Positions 45,827 to 56,853 of a DNA stretch of 64,000 bases are shown one piece after another (the stretch's first letter is position 1; every line of letters begins with the position of its first letter). The notes under the pieces are model-generated. The model was not told the origin of the DNA and ran no database searches. It saw only the letters and a program-made list of their open reading frames with translations. The stretch lies in NCBI GenBank assembly GCA_016271365.2, contig CM057452.1:824072001-824136000 (forward strand), written 5' to 3'. Both the position numbers and the translations under genes were made by a program. Origin of the DNA: Neoceratodus forsteri (taxonomy: Eukaryota; Chordata; Ceratodontiformes; Ceratodontidae).

Positions 45827-47378
45827 ATGGGGAGTCCAAAGTGGGGTAAGGGTTCCATGGAGTGGGGTAGGACCGGATTAAGGGAGGAGAGGATGAGCAA
45901 GGGCAGTCAAATGGGGCAGGAGATGGGAAGGGTTGTATGTTGCCAAGGATGTGAAGCAGCCATATTCCTGGGTGTGGTATGGAGGTTAAGGGGTTGTAGG
46001 GTGTGTTGGCAGGTGGGCCAGCTCAGGCAGGAAATAGGGTGATTGAGGAGGAAACTGGAGGCATGGAGACAGAATAGGGAAGAACACAGCCAGGAGAGGA
46101 AACAAATAAGGCATACAAAAGAGCTCAAAACAGGCAAAAATAAGGGGGACAGCAGGAGGGCCACACCAGTGGGTGCAGCCAAGGGAAGGAAATGATAACT
46201 GATGGAGGGTCAAGCACAGGGGCATGACTAAGACTGAGTGGGAGCAAAGATATCAGCCTGTGGGAAGGGGGACTGGACTCATTTAAGAAAAGGAGATTAG
46301 CACTGCAAACAGATTCTCAGTGTTGGCTACTCCGGAAGACCAGGTAGCAGAGAGGAGGAAAGTTACAATGAAGAAGCAGGGAGACGACACTACAGGGGAA
46401 AAGTTACACAGCGGGGAGGCAGTAGGCAGTACACCAAGAAGACATAGTGACAGTGGGGTCAGCGAGGTGATGGTGATGCAGTCTCTCCAGAGGGAAGGAA
46501 GGAGCATTGAGGCAGGAGGAAGGGGAAGCAGCAGGCAGCCCAGGGATGGCTAAGGATAGGGGGAGAGCAGTGGAGTCACAGTGAGGTAGGGCCACATTTC
46601 AGGGAAGACATGGGGAAGTAATAGCACAGGAGGTGGTAGCATGGTGAATGGAGCAACAAATGAGTGCAAAGGGGAGGTTCCACAGATGGAAAATAGTTCA
46701 GAGGTGGAGGTCAGTACACCAGTCTTATTTGCAAGAGGGGAGAGGGCAGGGCAAATGTTAAGGGAGGCAAAGAGGAGGCAGGACAGGGGGGATGAGAGGG
46801 CCTCGCAAGCTGGGGGGCAGGGGAGTGAAGAGCAACAAGAGGGTGAGCAGGATAAGCATCAGAGAGTCATAATTCTAGGGGATTCTATACTTAAGGGTAT
46901 AAGATGGGGGGGAAGGGGTGCAAGAAAAAGTACCATCTGGGTAGAATGCATGCCAGGCATGACAGCGAGTAGAGTTGGGCAGCATATGAGCAGATATGTG
47001 GGGAAGGTGGAGGGGAAGCTGCACATTGTGGTGTACCTGGGAACAAATGATCTGGAAGGGAGAAGGATAGAGGAGGTACAAGACAGCTTCAGGGAAGTGG
47101 AAAAACTATGCAGCAAAGAGGGAACAACGGTAGCCTTCTCAGAAGTTCTGTCAGTGCCAAAGGCTAGTACAGACAGGAAGAGAAGAATCAGTGACTTCAA
47201 CAAGTGGCTGAGGGAATAGTGTGGGACCAAGGGGTATGGGTTGGTGGGGGACTGGGGTAGCACATGGGATGACATAGATCTTTATGCAGGGGATAGGTTA
47301 CACCTCAACAGGACAGGGTCACAGGCGTTGAAGCAGAAGCTGGAGGATTTCATCAATGAGAAGTATTATTTAAACTAG
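45827..47378 (+). pseudogene. CR1 G ORF1 (zinc-finger-like start, SGNH hydrolase)
   Basis: The first part (45827-46042 and on) reads VCCQGCEAA, then RLRGCRVCWQVGQLRQEI and LRRKLEAWRQNREEHSQE. This is a Cys-rich head followed by a coiled coil, as in CR1 ORF1. After a frame change, a 192-codon frame (46641-47219) carries RVIILGDSILKGI (GDS nucleophile block) and HIVVYLGTNDLEGR (GTND block). In the same frame past a TAG at 47217-47219, YAGDRLHLNRTG supplies the Asp-x-x-His block before a TAG at 47376-47378. These are the catalytic blocks of SGNH esterases found in CR1 ORF1. Extra stops lie at 46551 and 46557. Confidence 0.8.
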
Positions 47379-48807
47379 GCAGGGGGAGGCACTGGAGCTG
47401 GGAATCACCAGAAGAGGGGGTCCCATGGACCTCTTCTCACAACAGGGATAGATACAATCTTAGGTGAAATAGGGGTTGAAGTGAAGGGTAATGAAGTAGG
47501 AAGGATAGAAGCAGTGTGGAGAATGGTTTTACTAAATGCTAGGAGCCTGGGGAACAAGTTGGCAGAGTTGCAGGCATTGATGGCAGATGGGGAGGTGGAC
47601 ATAGCTGCCATTACTGAGATGTGGGCAACCGGGCACCATGACTGGGACCTTACCATTCCAGGGTACAAACTATTCTGGAAGGATAGAGATAAAGGGAAGG
47701 CTGGAGGGGTTGCCATTTATGTAAGGGAAGGGATAAGATATAATAGGGAGGAAGGGGAGGAGGGCAGGTCAGAAGTAATCTGGCTCCAACTACAAAGCCA
47801 GAAAAGGACCAACATCTGTCTAGAGGTTGTTTTATAGCCTTCTAGTCCAGAAGGAGGACATTGACAGGGAACTGGAGGAGCAGATAAGGAGGCATAGTGG
47901 CAAAGGGAGCACAGTGATGGTGGTGGGGATTTTAATCTACTGGGGGTGGATTGGAGCATCCCAGCAACCACTTGCACCAGGAGGCAGATCGTCCTGCAAG
48001 CATTTTAGGATGGCTTCCTTACTCAGAGGATAATGGAGCCAATGAGGGAGGAGAATATACTAGACCTAGTACTGGAAGATTGTAAACAGGTCTGGGATGT
48101 AAGGGTAGAGGAACTTCTAGCAAGCAGTGACCACCGCACAGTATGGTTCTCAATCAGTCTGGGTAGGGAAGTAGCCACTACAAAAACTAGGGTCCTGGAA
48201 TTCAAAATGGCAGACTATGGCAGGATGGGACACATACTGGAAAGTCATATGGCAAGCACCTGCCCAGAAATGGACACAAACCAAAATGGGCAGTGATAAA
48301 GGCAGGACTGGCTGAAGCCACTAAAACTTGTGTCAAGAGCCAGAGCAAGAAAGGCAGGACCAAGAAACCAAGTTGGATGAGCAGAGAGGTTGTGGAGAAG
48401 GTTAGGGAAAAGAAGAATCCAGTTTGTATTTACAAGAGATCCAACAGGGCAGAAGACAGACAAGAATATGTGAAGAAATCCAGAGAAGTGAGCAGAATGG
48501 TAAGGGCAGCAAAGGTTATTAGGGAAAGGAGGTTAGTGCAGAGTATCGAAGAAGAAGAAAAGGATTTCTTTAGATATATCAGAGAGAAGAGGAAGAGCAA
48601 GGATCAAATTGCTAGGATCAGGAGGGGAAGTGGGTGGGTAGAAAAGGGGGCTGAGCCGGCAGAAGTACTTAATGAATACTTCTGTTCGGTCTTCACCAAG
48701 GAGAAGGATAGGCCCGTACCCGTGAAGAAGGGCGAGTTGGGAGAGGGTTGGGAAAAAGCAACCATGGATGAGGAAATCACGGTGGAAAGGGTGGCAAATG
48801 GCAAGGC

Positions 48808-50085
48808 AAATTTTATTTAAAAAGACGCCCATCCCGGAGGCTCTGGGCACCGTACATTAATCAAATAAATACAACACAACACCATACAATCAATAAAATA
48901 CACAACTCCAAACTATTGAAACCTTATTTTACTACACAATTTGTTTCCTTATTAAGAATTAAACAATATAAACTATAAAGCATAGTCAGGGAATGCCTGA
49001 TCAAATAAAAATGTCTTTAGTCGGGCCTTAAAAACCTCAACAGATGGGGCCTCCCTAACAACCATAGGAAGTGAATTCCACAGGATGGGAGAGGCGACGC
49101 TAAATGCTCTGTAGCCTGCAGTTCTTAACCTCGTCCTGGGAATCGCAAGGAGGCTCGAGAAGAGGAACGCAGGGAACGGACAGAGACAGCAGGTGTAAGA
49201 AGGTCATTCAGGTAGCCAGAGCCCAGGCCTCCACCTAACCGGCAGCCAGTGCAGATGACGTAGCACCGGGGTTATGTGACAGTATTTAGATTGTCCTGTC
49301 AACAACCTCGCCGCCGCATTCTGCACCAACTGCAGTCGGCGGAGGGTACCCCCAGAGACACTGAGATAGAGTGCATTACAGTAGTCAAGCCTGGACGTCA
49401 CAAAGACATGTACCAAAGTGGGGAGGTCCAGAGGCGGAACTAAGGGCTTGATCCTGGCGATATTCCTCAGATGATAAAAACTAGTACGTGCAGCGGAAGA
49501 CACCTGAAATTCAAGTGTCAAACTGCTGTCAAGAATAACACCCAGATCATGCACCCTAGAGGAGGCCTTCAATGGTACAGAGCCAAGGCAAAGTCCTGTC
49601 TCTGCACCAGAGGCCAACTTATCACGTCCTCTGTTCGACTCCACCACCAGTACCTCCGTTTTACTGGGGTTAAGCTGCAACCAACTGGAGGCCATCCAGT
49701 TATTGATTTCAGCAAGGCAGCTGTTAAGCACTTCTACTGTACAAGATATTCCAGGGGCAAAGGAAAAGTACAGCTGGGTATCATCTGCATAGCAGTGAAA
49801 ACCCAAGCTGTACTTCCTAATGAGCTCTCCCAGGGGTAGCATGTACATGGCAAATAACATCGGTGACAAGACCGAACCCTGGGGAACTCAGCACAACAGG
49901 TGGTCAGGGGAGGAGGAGAAATTCCCCATCACTACCCTCTGCCTCCTGTTGGATAGAAAAGACTCAAACCAGCGGATGACAGAGCTGGCAAGTCCACAGA
50001 ATTCCTTTAGGCGGTCAAGTAACACTCGATGATCCACTGTGTCAAATGCTGAAGAGAGATCGAGGAGAACAAGAATTGTCCCCTT
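48808..50085 (-). mobile_element. L2-type LINE M inserted in CR1 G
   Basis: The minus strand carries the L2 3' end at 48808-48850 (TTTTATTTAAAAAGACGCC on the plus strand, as in L2 K). Upstream of that it encodes the RT C-terminus and core. Its 5' end is near 50085, beyond a broken AFDTVDH-like text. CR1 G coding lies on both sides, so the L2 is younger than the CR1. No clear target duplication is visible, which is usual for L2. Confidence 0.8.
49204..50080 (-). pseudogene. L2 M reverse-transcriptase fragment
   Basis: A 221-codon frame (49869-49204) reads MSPMLFAMYMLPLGELIRK, then FHCYADDTQLYFSF (catalytic box), INNWMASSWLQLNPSKTE and SSRVHDLGVILDSSL. LDYCNALYLSV, RLQLVQNAAARLL and HITPVLRHLHWLPVR follow. 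This is the second half of an L2-type RT, from PQGS onward. Upstream of 49869 the frame changes near the PQGT block. Downstream of 49204 the reading ends early and the last part of the protein is out of frame. It is closely related to L2 K at 40440-42530. Confidence 0.85.
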
Positions 50086-51725
50086 CCCTCAATCTTGATG
50101 AGGGAGGGCCTTAAGTTCCTGAAGGTGGACAAGGTACCTGGCCAAGATGGAGTCCACCCCAGGATGCTGAGAGAGTTGATAGAGGTTCTGCCAGAGCCAT
50201 TGGCAGACCTGTTCAATACGTCACTGAACTCGGGGTCCATGCCCAGGGACTAGAGGGAAGCACATGTGGTACTTCTCCATAAGAGTGGACCCAAGGATGA
50301 ACCGGGAAATTACAGACCAGAAAGCCTTACTGCAATTGTGGGAAAACTGATGGAGACAGTCCTCAAGGAAAGATTGGTGCAATTTCTTGAAAATAACAGT
50401 CTCCAGGACAACAGGCAGCAAGGGTTTGTCTGGGGCAGATCCCGCCAGATGAACTTGGTTGATTTTTATGACTGGGTTACGAAGGCACTAGACAGGGGAC
50501 ATGCTGTGGCTGTCCTCTACCTGGATTTCAGCAGGCCTCTGGCTCAGTGCCACACGGTAGGCTGACCTGCAAGTTGAAGAGTCTGGGAACAGGGAGGAAA
50601 CTGGTCAGATGAGTTGAAAACTGGCTGCATGGTAGACAGCAGAAGATAGTAGTGGGGGGAGGAGTATCTGAACCCAGCGCAGTAACAAGTGATGTACCAC
50701 AGAGCTCGGTGCTGGGACTAGTTCTGTTTAACATTTTTATAGCTGACATTGCAGTAGGGATTGACAGCAAGATTAGTCTCTTTGCAGATGACACAAAGAT
50801 TTGAGCTGAGGTAGATGGGGGGAGGGAGCAAAAGTACTTCAGGAAGGTTTGGCAAGACTGGAGGAATGGTCTCACACTTGATAGCTTTGTTTCAGTGCCA
50901 GGAAGAGCAAAGTGATGCATTTAGGAGATAAGAACCCAGGACACAATTACTAGCTGGAGGGTGTCTGGTTAACAAAATCCAAGGAGGAGAAGGATCTGGG
51001 AGTGCTGGTAACCAGTTAGATGAACCACTCTGCTCAGTGCAGGAAGGCAGCAGCAAAGGCAAACAGGATGCTAGGGGTGCATATCAAGGGGGATTACTTC
51101 TAGGAGTGGGGAGGTCATCTTGACCTGTACAGGTCCCTGGTAAGACCGCAGCTGGAGTATTTTGTGCAATTCTGGCACCCCTACTTGAAAAGGGACAGCA
51201 AACTATTGGAGAGGGTACAGCGCAGGGCAAAAAAATGATCCTGGGGTTGGGGGACAGATCATATGAGGAGAGACTGACAGAGCGCAATATGTATACCCTG
51301 GAGGAAAGAAGGGAGAGAGGGGATATGATTGAGACCTTCAAGTACCTGAAGGGGTTTGAACAAAGTAGACACCAGGTGTATGTTCAATCTGAAGGGTGGA
51401 AGGAAAACCAGGGGACACTCTATGAAGCTGGAAGGGGGCAGTTTCAAAGGGCAACTGACGAGGCACTATTTCACAGAAAGGGTGGTGGTAGGGTGGAATG
51501 TTCTGCCAGAGGAAGTCGTATCACTGCAGAGTGTTGGGGGCTTCAAGAGGGGGTGGGACAGATACAAGGGGAGGGTACAAATCAGGAGGGGGTGGGAGAT
51601 GGGGGAGGGCATATGAGGGACGGGCCAGCTGCAGTCTAATGGACTGAAATGCTGCACACTCGAGCAGACTAGATAAACCGAATGGCCTGTATATGCTGGC
51701 AATTTCGTATGTTTATATGTTTGTA

Positions 51726-53420
51726 AAATAGGAAGTTGCACCTGTCACCTGAATAGTCCATCTTACAGTTTGCATGCTTCATGATCCAATTGCCTGTATC
51801 CCGCAACATAGTGCAAAGTTCCAGTTTTGCACTTCTATCCTCATACTATCAAATTTCAGATGAGGAAATTGAGTTTTAGATGTTCGTACTTTTTCACTGG
51901 AGCCCCGTTGCTAAGAGGCTATCTGTCTATCACTCGGTACAACTGATGTGAACGTGCACACGTGTACGAGTCACTTAATAGCTGATGTTTTGGAAGAACC
52001 TCACCTTCCTCAGAGCATCTCCTGATCTGCCAAAGCTGTGGCTTTTATACCCTCTGTTCATTTTTTTTTTTTTTTTTTTTGCAATTGTGCTACAAAGCAC
52101 ACAGAACTATAAGACAGACTATTTGGGTGATAGGTGTAACTTTATTTTACACATGCAATTTGTACTGCACTGCATGGAGGTATGAGAATTTGTAAAGTAA
52201 AAAAGTACAGTGAGATGCATATTTGTCTCCAGGGTGTTTTTAAGAGTGCTTATAAAATGGGCTTCAGAAATCCAGCAATCCGATTGGCTAGTACATCTTC
52301 TTTGCCGTGTCCTTATCAGAAGAAATACTAGCCAATTGGCACTAACCTCCTGTGCCCGGGCCCCATAACAGCAACGTGTCACTGAACTGCGCCAACTGTA
52401 AACAAAAAACATACAGTGGCACAGCTCACCTCGCACTAGCAGGAAAAGGCACTTCTGTCAAGCAGCTAACTGACATCAATGAACAAGAAGCCTGTAAATA
52501 CAACCCCCCCCCCATTTCCTCTATGACAAAAAAAGTCTACCAATTTGGTACCTCTTTGTTTTTTTCACTACCTATCTGTCCCAACCAGTGTTAATCTCTC
52601 CCCTCTCAGCATTTCAAAGTGTGCTGAGAGCTGGTGATGGTTACAACAAACTCAGTATTATCAGTCCATTTCTAGCAACTGCAGTCTACATTCTCCTCAA
52701 TTATTTCTTACAGAACTGTTTTTTTTTTGTAAATATGTAAATAAACCATAACTATTCTGGGTACACGGGCACTGCAAAGCAGAAGTTGCTGTTTACAACC
52801 GCACTGTATGGTTTCCGCTAAAGGATATGCTTGCTCCCGATACTACTGCCAATGAGCCATACACATCCTGATTTCACTACGTAATTACCTGCTTTATTTG
52901 CACTGCGTGGAGTGCTTCAGTTTCCTAGTGATCCTCTGAAGGAGAGGAGCCTAGCCGCTGCATGCTACCTGGTTGAGGAGAAGCCAGGAAAGCAGGAGCT
53001 GTGTAACATTACTTATTTTTGTAGAAAAGGTATGCCACCATTGTTGTGAATTTATTGCGGAAGTTTCCCATACCTGTCTAAGTACACAGCCTTTTTGGGC
53101 TGTCTTGTGCGGCTTTGTCTACCACTTCCAGTCTGTTCCCAGTCTCCATTTTTCTTTCAGGTTTGGAGTGAAGCCAGTGATGTAGCCAAGCCAGGAAGAA
53201 TCTGTGGAGAAGTCCACATGGGGGTATCAGTGGCGGAGTGTGAGCAGCCGGAGTTGCAGTCATAGCTGTTAGACATGTTAAAATGGAGAAAACAGAGAAA
53301 AATAGAAAAGACTGAGCTGATTTAAGCACAGACAAGGAATCAGCAATATTTGGCTCCTCAGTTTATTATTCAGTATTGCTTGTGGAGCTGTGGTTTTGTA
53401 TGTTTCTCTCCTATTGAAAG
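51726..53420. other. No recognisable gene
   Basis: Mixed-composition DNA between CR1 G and the LTR element. Long T and C runs lie at 52062-52080 and 52504-52512. Frames up to 105 codons (52119-52436 minus) match nothing I know. An inverted CCAAT pair is listed separately. Confidence 0.4.
52283..52336. repeat. Inverted repeat with CCAAT motifs
   Basis: ATTGGCTAGTA (52283-52293) and its exact complement TACTAGCCAAT (52326-52336) bracket an inner CTTCT/AGAAG pair. Each outer arm contains a CCAAT-box core. It may be a hairpin remnant or a promoter-like pair. No transcript is evident. Confidence 0.5.
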
Positions 53421-54540
53421 TGTAATGCCCCAAAGGTGGTCATTACAGAAAATTAAAATTAAATTAAATGAACACAGAAAACACAGGTGCTTACAGTACC
53501 TGCTGCAGGGGTGGGCAGCAGGGTACTGTACAAAACGGGCCCCTAGACATAAAAGTCAACCTCCCCGCACACACTAAACACTGTAAATAATAGGAAAAGT
53601 GCACCTGTGCACTTACAGCTGGTCAAAAGATAGATCTTGCAAGCATTCCATGTCATAATGGCTGGATGAAACGCTGTGCTGAGTGGCTCATGCACAGCAT
53701 TCCAATCCAGCCATTCTAGAATCCAGACAGTTTTAACTTTCAAATCCCATTCCACAGTTTGTCAGTTCGTGGGCAGCTGTTGAGGAGAGAGGACACAGTA
53801 AGTCAGAGGGACAAGAAAAGGGCTTACCTGGAGGGTTGAAGCCATCCCTGGGGACTTACCTGTGTGCCTGCTCTGCCTCCACTGCCTGAAGAGCCTGCTG
53901 TGTGGTGAAGTCATTGGTGGTGCCATCGGGGCACCACGAAGAAGCCAACGGCCGACCCATCGCGCTGTTAGGACTCAAAAGCCCTCTGTTTATTATTTTT
54001 AGCCCCCGAAGTATTTTTAGTTCAATTTCGGTTCCCCGTCGGCAGCCTGAAAGCCGCATCGCGTCTCGCTCCTGTTTCGGCCGTTGAAGGCCCCCCGAGT
54101 CATCCCCCCAGCTGCCTGTTCATTCTCCCTCCCTCTGCCAGCATCCCTCCTGCCTCCCTACTGCAGCAAGAACCCAGAGCTCACAGGAGCGGTGAGTCGG
54201 CGGCAGCACTTGAAGCGTGCTGACCGCCTGTTTGTATAAGGGGGGACTGAATGTGTTTAAATAGCGCATTAGGCACTTTCAGAGGGTGGCCGAGCACCGC
54301 TGGGGCCAGCGGGTCGTTAGGACCCATGAAATTTAATATTAATTAGGGAGGCGGGATTAGCGACGCCCCAAAGGAGGGACCAGGAAGCAAGACCTTTATA
54401 GCGGCCTATGAATATTAATAAAGGGGGCAGAGCGGAGGCAGGATTTGCCTAGTGAATGACAGCAGCTCTCAGTGAGCTGAAAGATTTAAAGGGGCAATGC
54501 CTTTTAAAAGGGCAATTCTGGCCCAAAGTTTAAAGTAGGG

Positions 54541-54830
54541 CACTAGGCCCATTATAAAGTGGGGCATCTGGCCCAAAGTGTTGAGGGCACCAGGCCCAAG
54601 GTAACGAGGGGCACCAGGCCCAGTATAAAGTGAGGCACCAGGCCCAAAGTGTTGAGGGGCACCAGGCCCAGTATAAAGTGGGGCACCAGGCCCAGTATTT
54701 CGAGGGGCACCAGGCCAATTGTAAATTGGGGCACCAGGCCCAATCTAAGGTGGGGCACCAGGCCCAAGCTAATGTAGGGCTTCAGGCCCGAGGTAATGGT
54801 AGGGCATTAGGCCCGAGGTAAAGCCTGGTC
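54541..54830 (+). repeat. LTR tandem array 1, about 24-bp units
   Basis: About eleven units of GGGGCACCAGGCCCA plus a variable TATAAAGT, AAGTGTTGA or TCTAAGGT segment. One frame translates as GHQAQYKV-like eight-residue repeats on the plus strand and LGLVPHFI-like repeats on the minus strand. The same array occurs in the 3' LTR (63470-63730). Confidence 0.85.
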
Positions 54831-55012
54831 TAAAGGGAGGCCCCGGCCTAGCGGAATAAGGCAAGCCAGCCTAGGGGTACTAAAGGGAGGCCCTAGCCAC
54901 AACATACAGTAAGGGATCCTATCCCAGAATACCCTACCTATAGAAGCAGGGGTTCATTTGAGACTGTTCTATTTTCCTATACTGTGAAATTACTGTGATT
55001 ACTGTACTGCTT

Positions 55013-55320
55013 ATGCTGAACTATTGCCCTAAGAACCTGAACTATTGTCCCAAGTACCTGAACTATTGCCCTAAGTACCTGAACTATTGTCCGAGGTACC
55101 TGAACTATTGCCCTAAGTACCTGAACTATTGTCCAAAGTACCTGAACTATTGCCCTAAGTACCTGAACTATTGTCCGAAGTACCTGAACTATTGCCCTAA
55201 GTACATGAACTATTGCCCTAAGTACCTGAACTATTGCCCTAAGTACCTAAACTATTGTCCTAAGTACCTGAACTATTGGTCCAAGTACCTGAACTATTGC
55301 TCTAAGCACCTGGACATTGG
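55013..55320 (+). repeat. LTR tandem array 2, 21-bp units
   Basis: About fourteen units of TACCTGAACTATTGCCCTAAG with point variants, in perfect 21-base register. A frame from 54995 to 55333 (112 codons) reads as YLNYCPK repeats. The window ends before the equivalent part of the 3' LTR. The open frame may be a product of the period; no start context or domain supports a protein. Confidence 0.9.
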
Positions 55321-56596
55321 TCCTTGTCAGTAACAATTACCCCTGAAGTTATAATTTGCCCTCCTCCGGCAAATTATTGTACTATTCCACAGTGCTTTGG
55401 GCATTCTTCAGTTATATGTTTACTACTGTACGAAGACAGTCTCAATCTTCTACCACCCTGCAGCCTTATAGTGTGGTCTGTAATACCACGTGCTCAGAAT
55501 CAGTCTCTGCTCAGAAGAAGACATCCTTCCAGCATTCTTCACTCCAGGAAGATCATCCATCAACTCATCCCATCCTTTCGTGTCGTCCACCGGAGTTGAA
55601 GTCCGTCGTCAGTTGTACCAGTCGTACCCGCCGTTTTCTTGTTTCCACAGCTTGAAAATCGTCCGCCGAAACACATCATGACGGCCGTGCCAGTGTCGTT
55701 CCGTTTGGTTCCTGTTCCAGATGTCCCGAAGTTGGTCGCCCTCTACAGAAGAGAGAGAGCTCATCTTGGAGAACCTGTTCTGTGCCCCCCACCTGGTCGT
55801 TCGCCGAAAGTCGAGTCGTCCGTCGAAGCCCAGTCCCGGGACGCATCCGCCGTTTCTTTGTTTTGTGTTAGTTCCTGACCTGAGGATTGCAGATTCAACC
55901 ATCATCTCTTCAGATTCTTATGGTTCCTGGTCCTGACAGAGTTCCTTCCGAGTCCAGCTGGCCCTTGGAGTGCTGCAGCATCAGTCGGATCATGGTAATC
56001 CTCCATTGGATTCATCGCCATGCAGATCTTGGTCTTTCTTCATCCTTGGCAACCCTAAAAGTGGGTTTTGCCTGAGGAACCTCTTGCTCTAGTGTGTTAT
56101 TTCAGGAACCAGTTGCTCTGGTTCTACATTCCGGCAGCCTCGGAGAGAGTGGGCTTTTACCGAGGATATATGGTCTGTTTACCAAACCTCTCACCACCCC
56201 AGTGGCCTTATCTAGGTCCTTGCTGGTAATTGAGATTAGGGTTCCACAGTTCTGTTTTATTTCCCTTGTAGCTACTAACGAAGAACAACGGTGTACACGA
56301 AGACGCCGGATCTCTGGACTTTTGTAAAATTCTGGACTCTATTGTAGATGTATGATGCTGATTACCCTAATGTAGTGCTGAGTAGCTTAAGACTGGGTTC
56401 TTGTTTAGAGTATAGAGTACAGTATAAACTAGTACTAGAATAAGAGTGGCAGTAGGCCTGCAGTTTATATTTGTAGAGGTAACCATAAAAGTGGTAGATC
56501 GAAAGTGTTTCAGTTATCCTTGTTATAATTTGCCCTATTGTGTATTGGGCATACCTACTCCTTTTGTGACTGTGTCTGGCTACCCTATTGGTTCCA

Positions 56597-56619
56597 AATA
56601 AAACGCCCGCCCTGCGGGC
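56597..56619 (+). terminator. LTR poly(A) signal with adjacent hairpin
   Basis: AATAAA at 56597-56602 is followed two bases later by GCCCGC-CCT-GCGGGC (56605-56619), a perfect 6-bp stem. In LTR elements the poly(A) signal lies near the end of the R region, which fits a position about 170 bases before the LTR end. Confidence 0.6.
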
Positions 56620-56781
56620 ATCGAAAATTACTAAGTCGACTCCTGCCTCTCCTTGTCCGGATAGCAGTTATCCTATCCGAAAAATAATTCGGACCTCTGG
56701 TGCCTCACTCATCTCTTTTCACCACCTTAGAGTAGAGCGCACTCTCTTCATCATCTTCTAGAGCATCACAAAAAGAAAATT

Positions 56782-56799
56782 TGGCGTAGTCGGCAGGAT
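56782..56799 (+). promoter_or_regulatory. Primer-binding site for serine tRNA
   Basis: TGGCGTAGTCGGCAGGAT begins 12 bases after the LTR end. It is complementary over all 18 bases to the 3' end of a vertebrate serine tRNA (AGA/TGA isoacceptors, ending ...ATCCTGCCGACTACGCCA as I recall it). This would prime minus-strand DNA synthesis and fixes the left border of the internal region. Confidence 0.8.
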
Positions 56800-56853
56800 A
56801 GAGATAATTTATCCGAGGAGTCCAAAGTTGGTGTGGCTTAGTAGGAAGCACCA

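Larger units (their letters stand above)
47481..51616 (+). pseudogene. CR1 G ORF2 (endonuclease and reverse transcriptase)
   Basis: The endonuclease opens with LLNARSLGNKLAELQALM, then IAAITEMWATGHHDWDL, IPGYKLFWKDRD and GGVAIYVREG (47520-47740). A frame change near 47830 breaks the GDFN block. LLASSDHRTVWFSI (about 48115) holds the SDH motif. The linker with LNEYFCSVFT runs to 48805, where the L2 intervenes. RT resumes at about 50086: VDKVPGQDGVHPRMLRE, NYRPESLTAIVGKLMET, QQGFVWGRS, AVLYLDFSRPL (AFD altered), LFADDTKI (about 50778). The C-terminus reads LEERRERGDMIETFKYLKG (51299-51355) and VLPEEVVSLQS to 51616. About ten breaks are present. Confidence 0.85.
45827..51725 (+). mobile_element. 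CR1 LINE G, long copy, split by an L2
   Basis: This plus-strand CR1 has ORF1 (45827-47378), ORF2 (about 47481-51616) and a 3' end with GGCCTGTATATGCTGGCAAT and ATGTTT-type repeats (51680-51722). An L2 copy in opposite orientation occupies 48808-50085. Without it the element is about 4.6 kb, close to a full-length CR1. All frames are broken. Confidence 0.85.
53421..56770 (+). repeat. 5' LTR, 3350 bp
   Basis: It starts TGTAATGCCCC and ends GCATCACA, so TGTAATGC and GCATCACA are an inverted pair with one mismatch. The start is fixed by comparison with the 3' LTR: the two copies match from TGTAATG and differ just before it (GAAAG versus GAATC). Within the first 27 bases TGTAATG and CATTACA form another inverted pair. 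The LTR carries two tandem arrays (54541-54830 and 55013-55320) and a poly(A) signal at 56597. Its length is several times that of usual Ty3/gypsy LTRs. Confidence 0.85.

Noticed and set aside
45907..46225. Long minus-strand frames opposite CR1 ORF1
   Set aside because: They are shadows of a purine-rich plus-strand coding region; the plus strand carries the CR1 ORF1 head.
54530..54821. Opposed open frames GHQAQ... (plus) and LGLVPHF... (minus)
   Set aside because: Both are the same 24-bp LTR array read on two strands; the period keeps frames open.
55013..55320. CRISPR-like array
   Set aside because: The 21-bp units are contiguous with no unique spacers, and the sequence is clearly eukaryotic.
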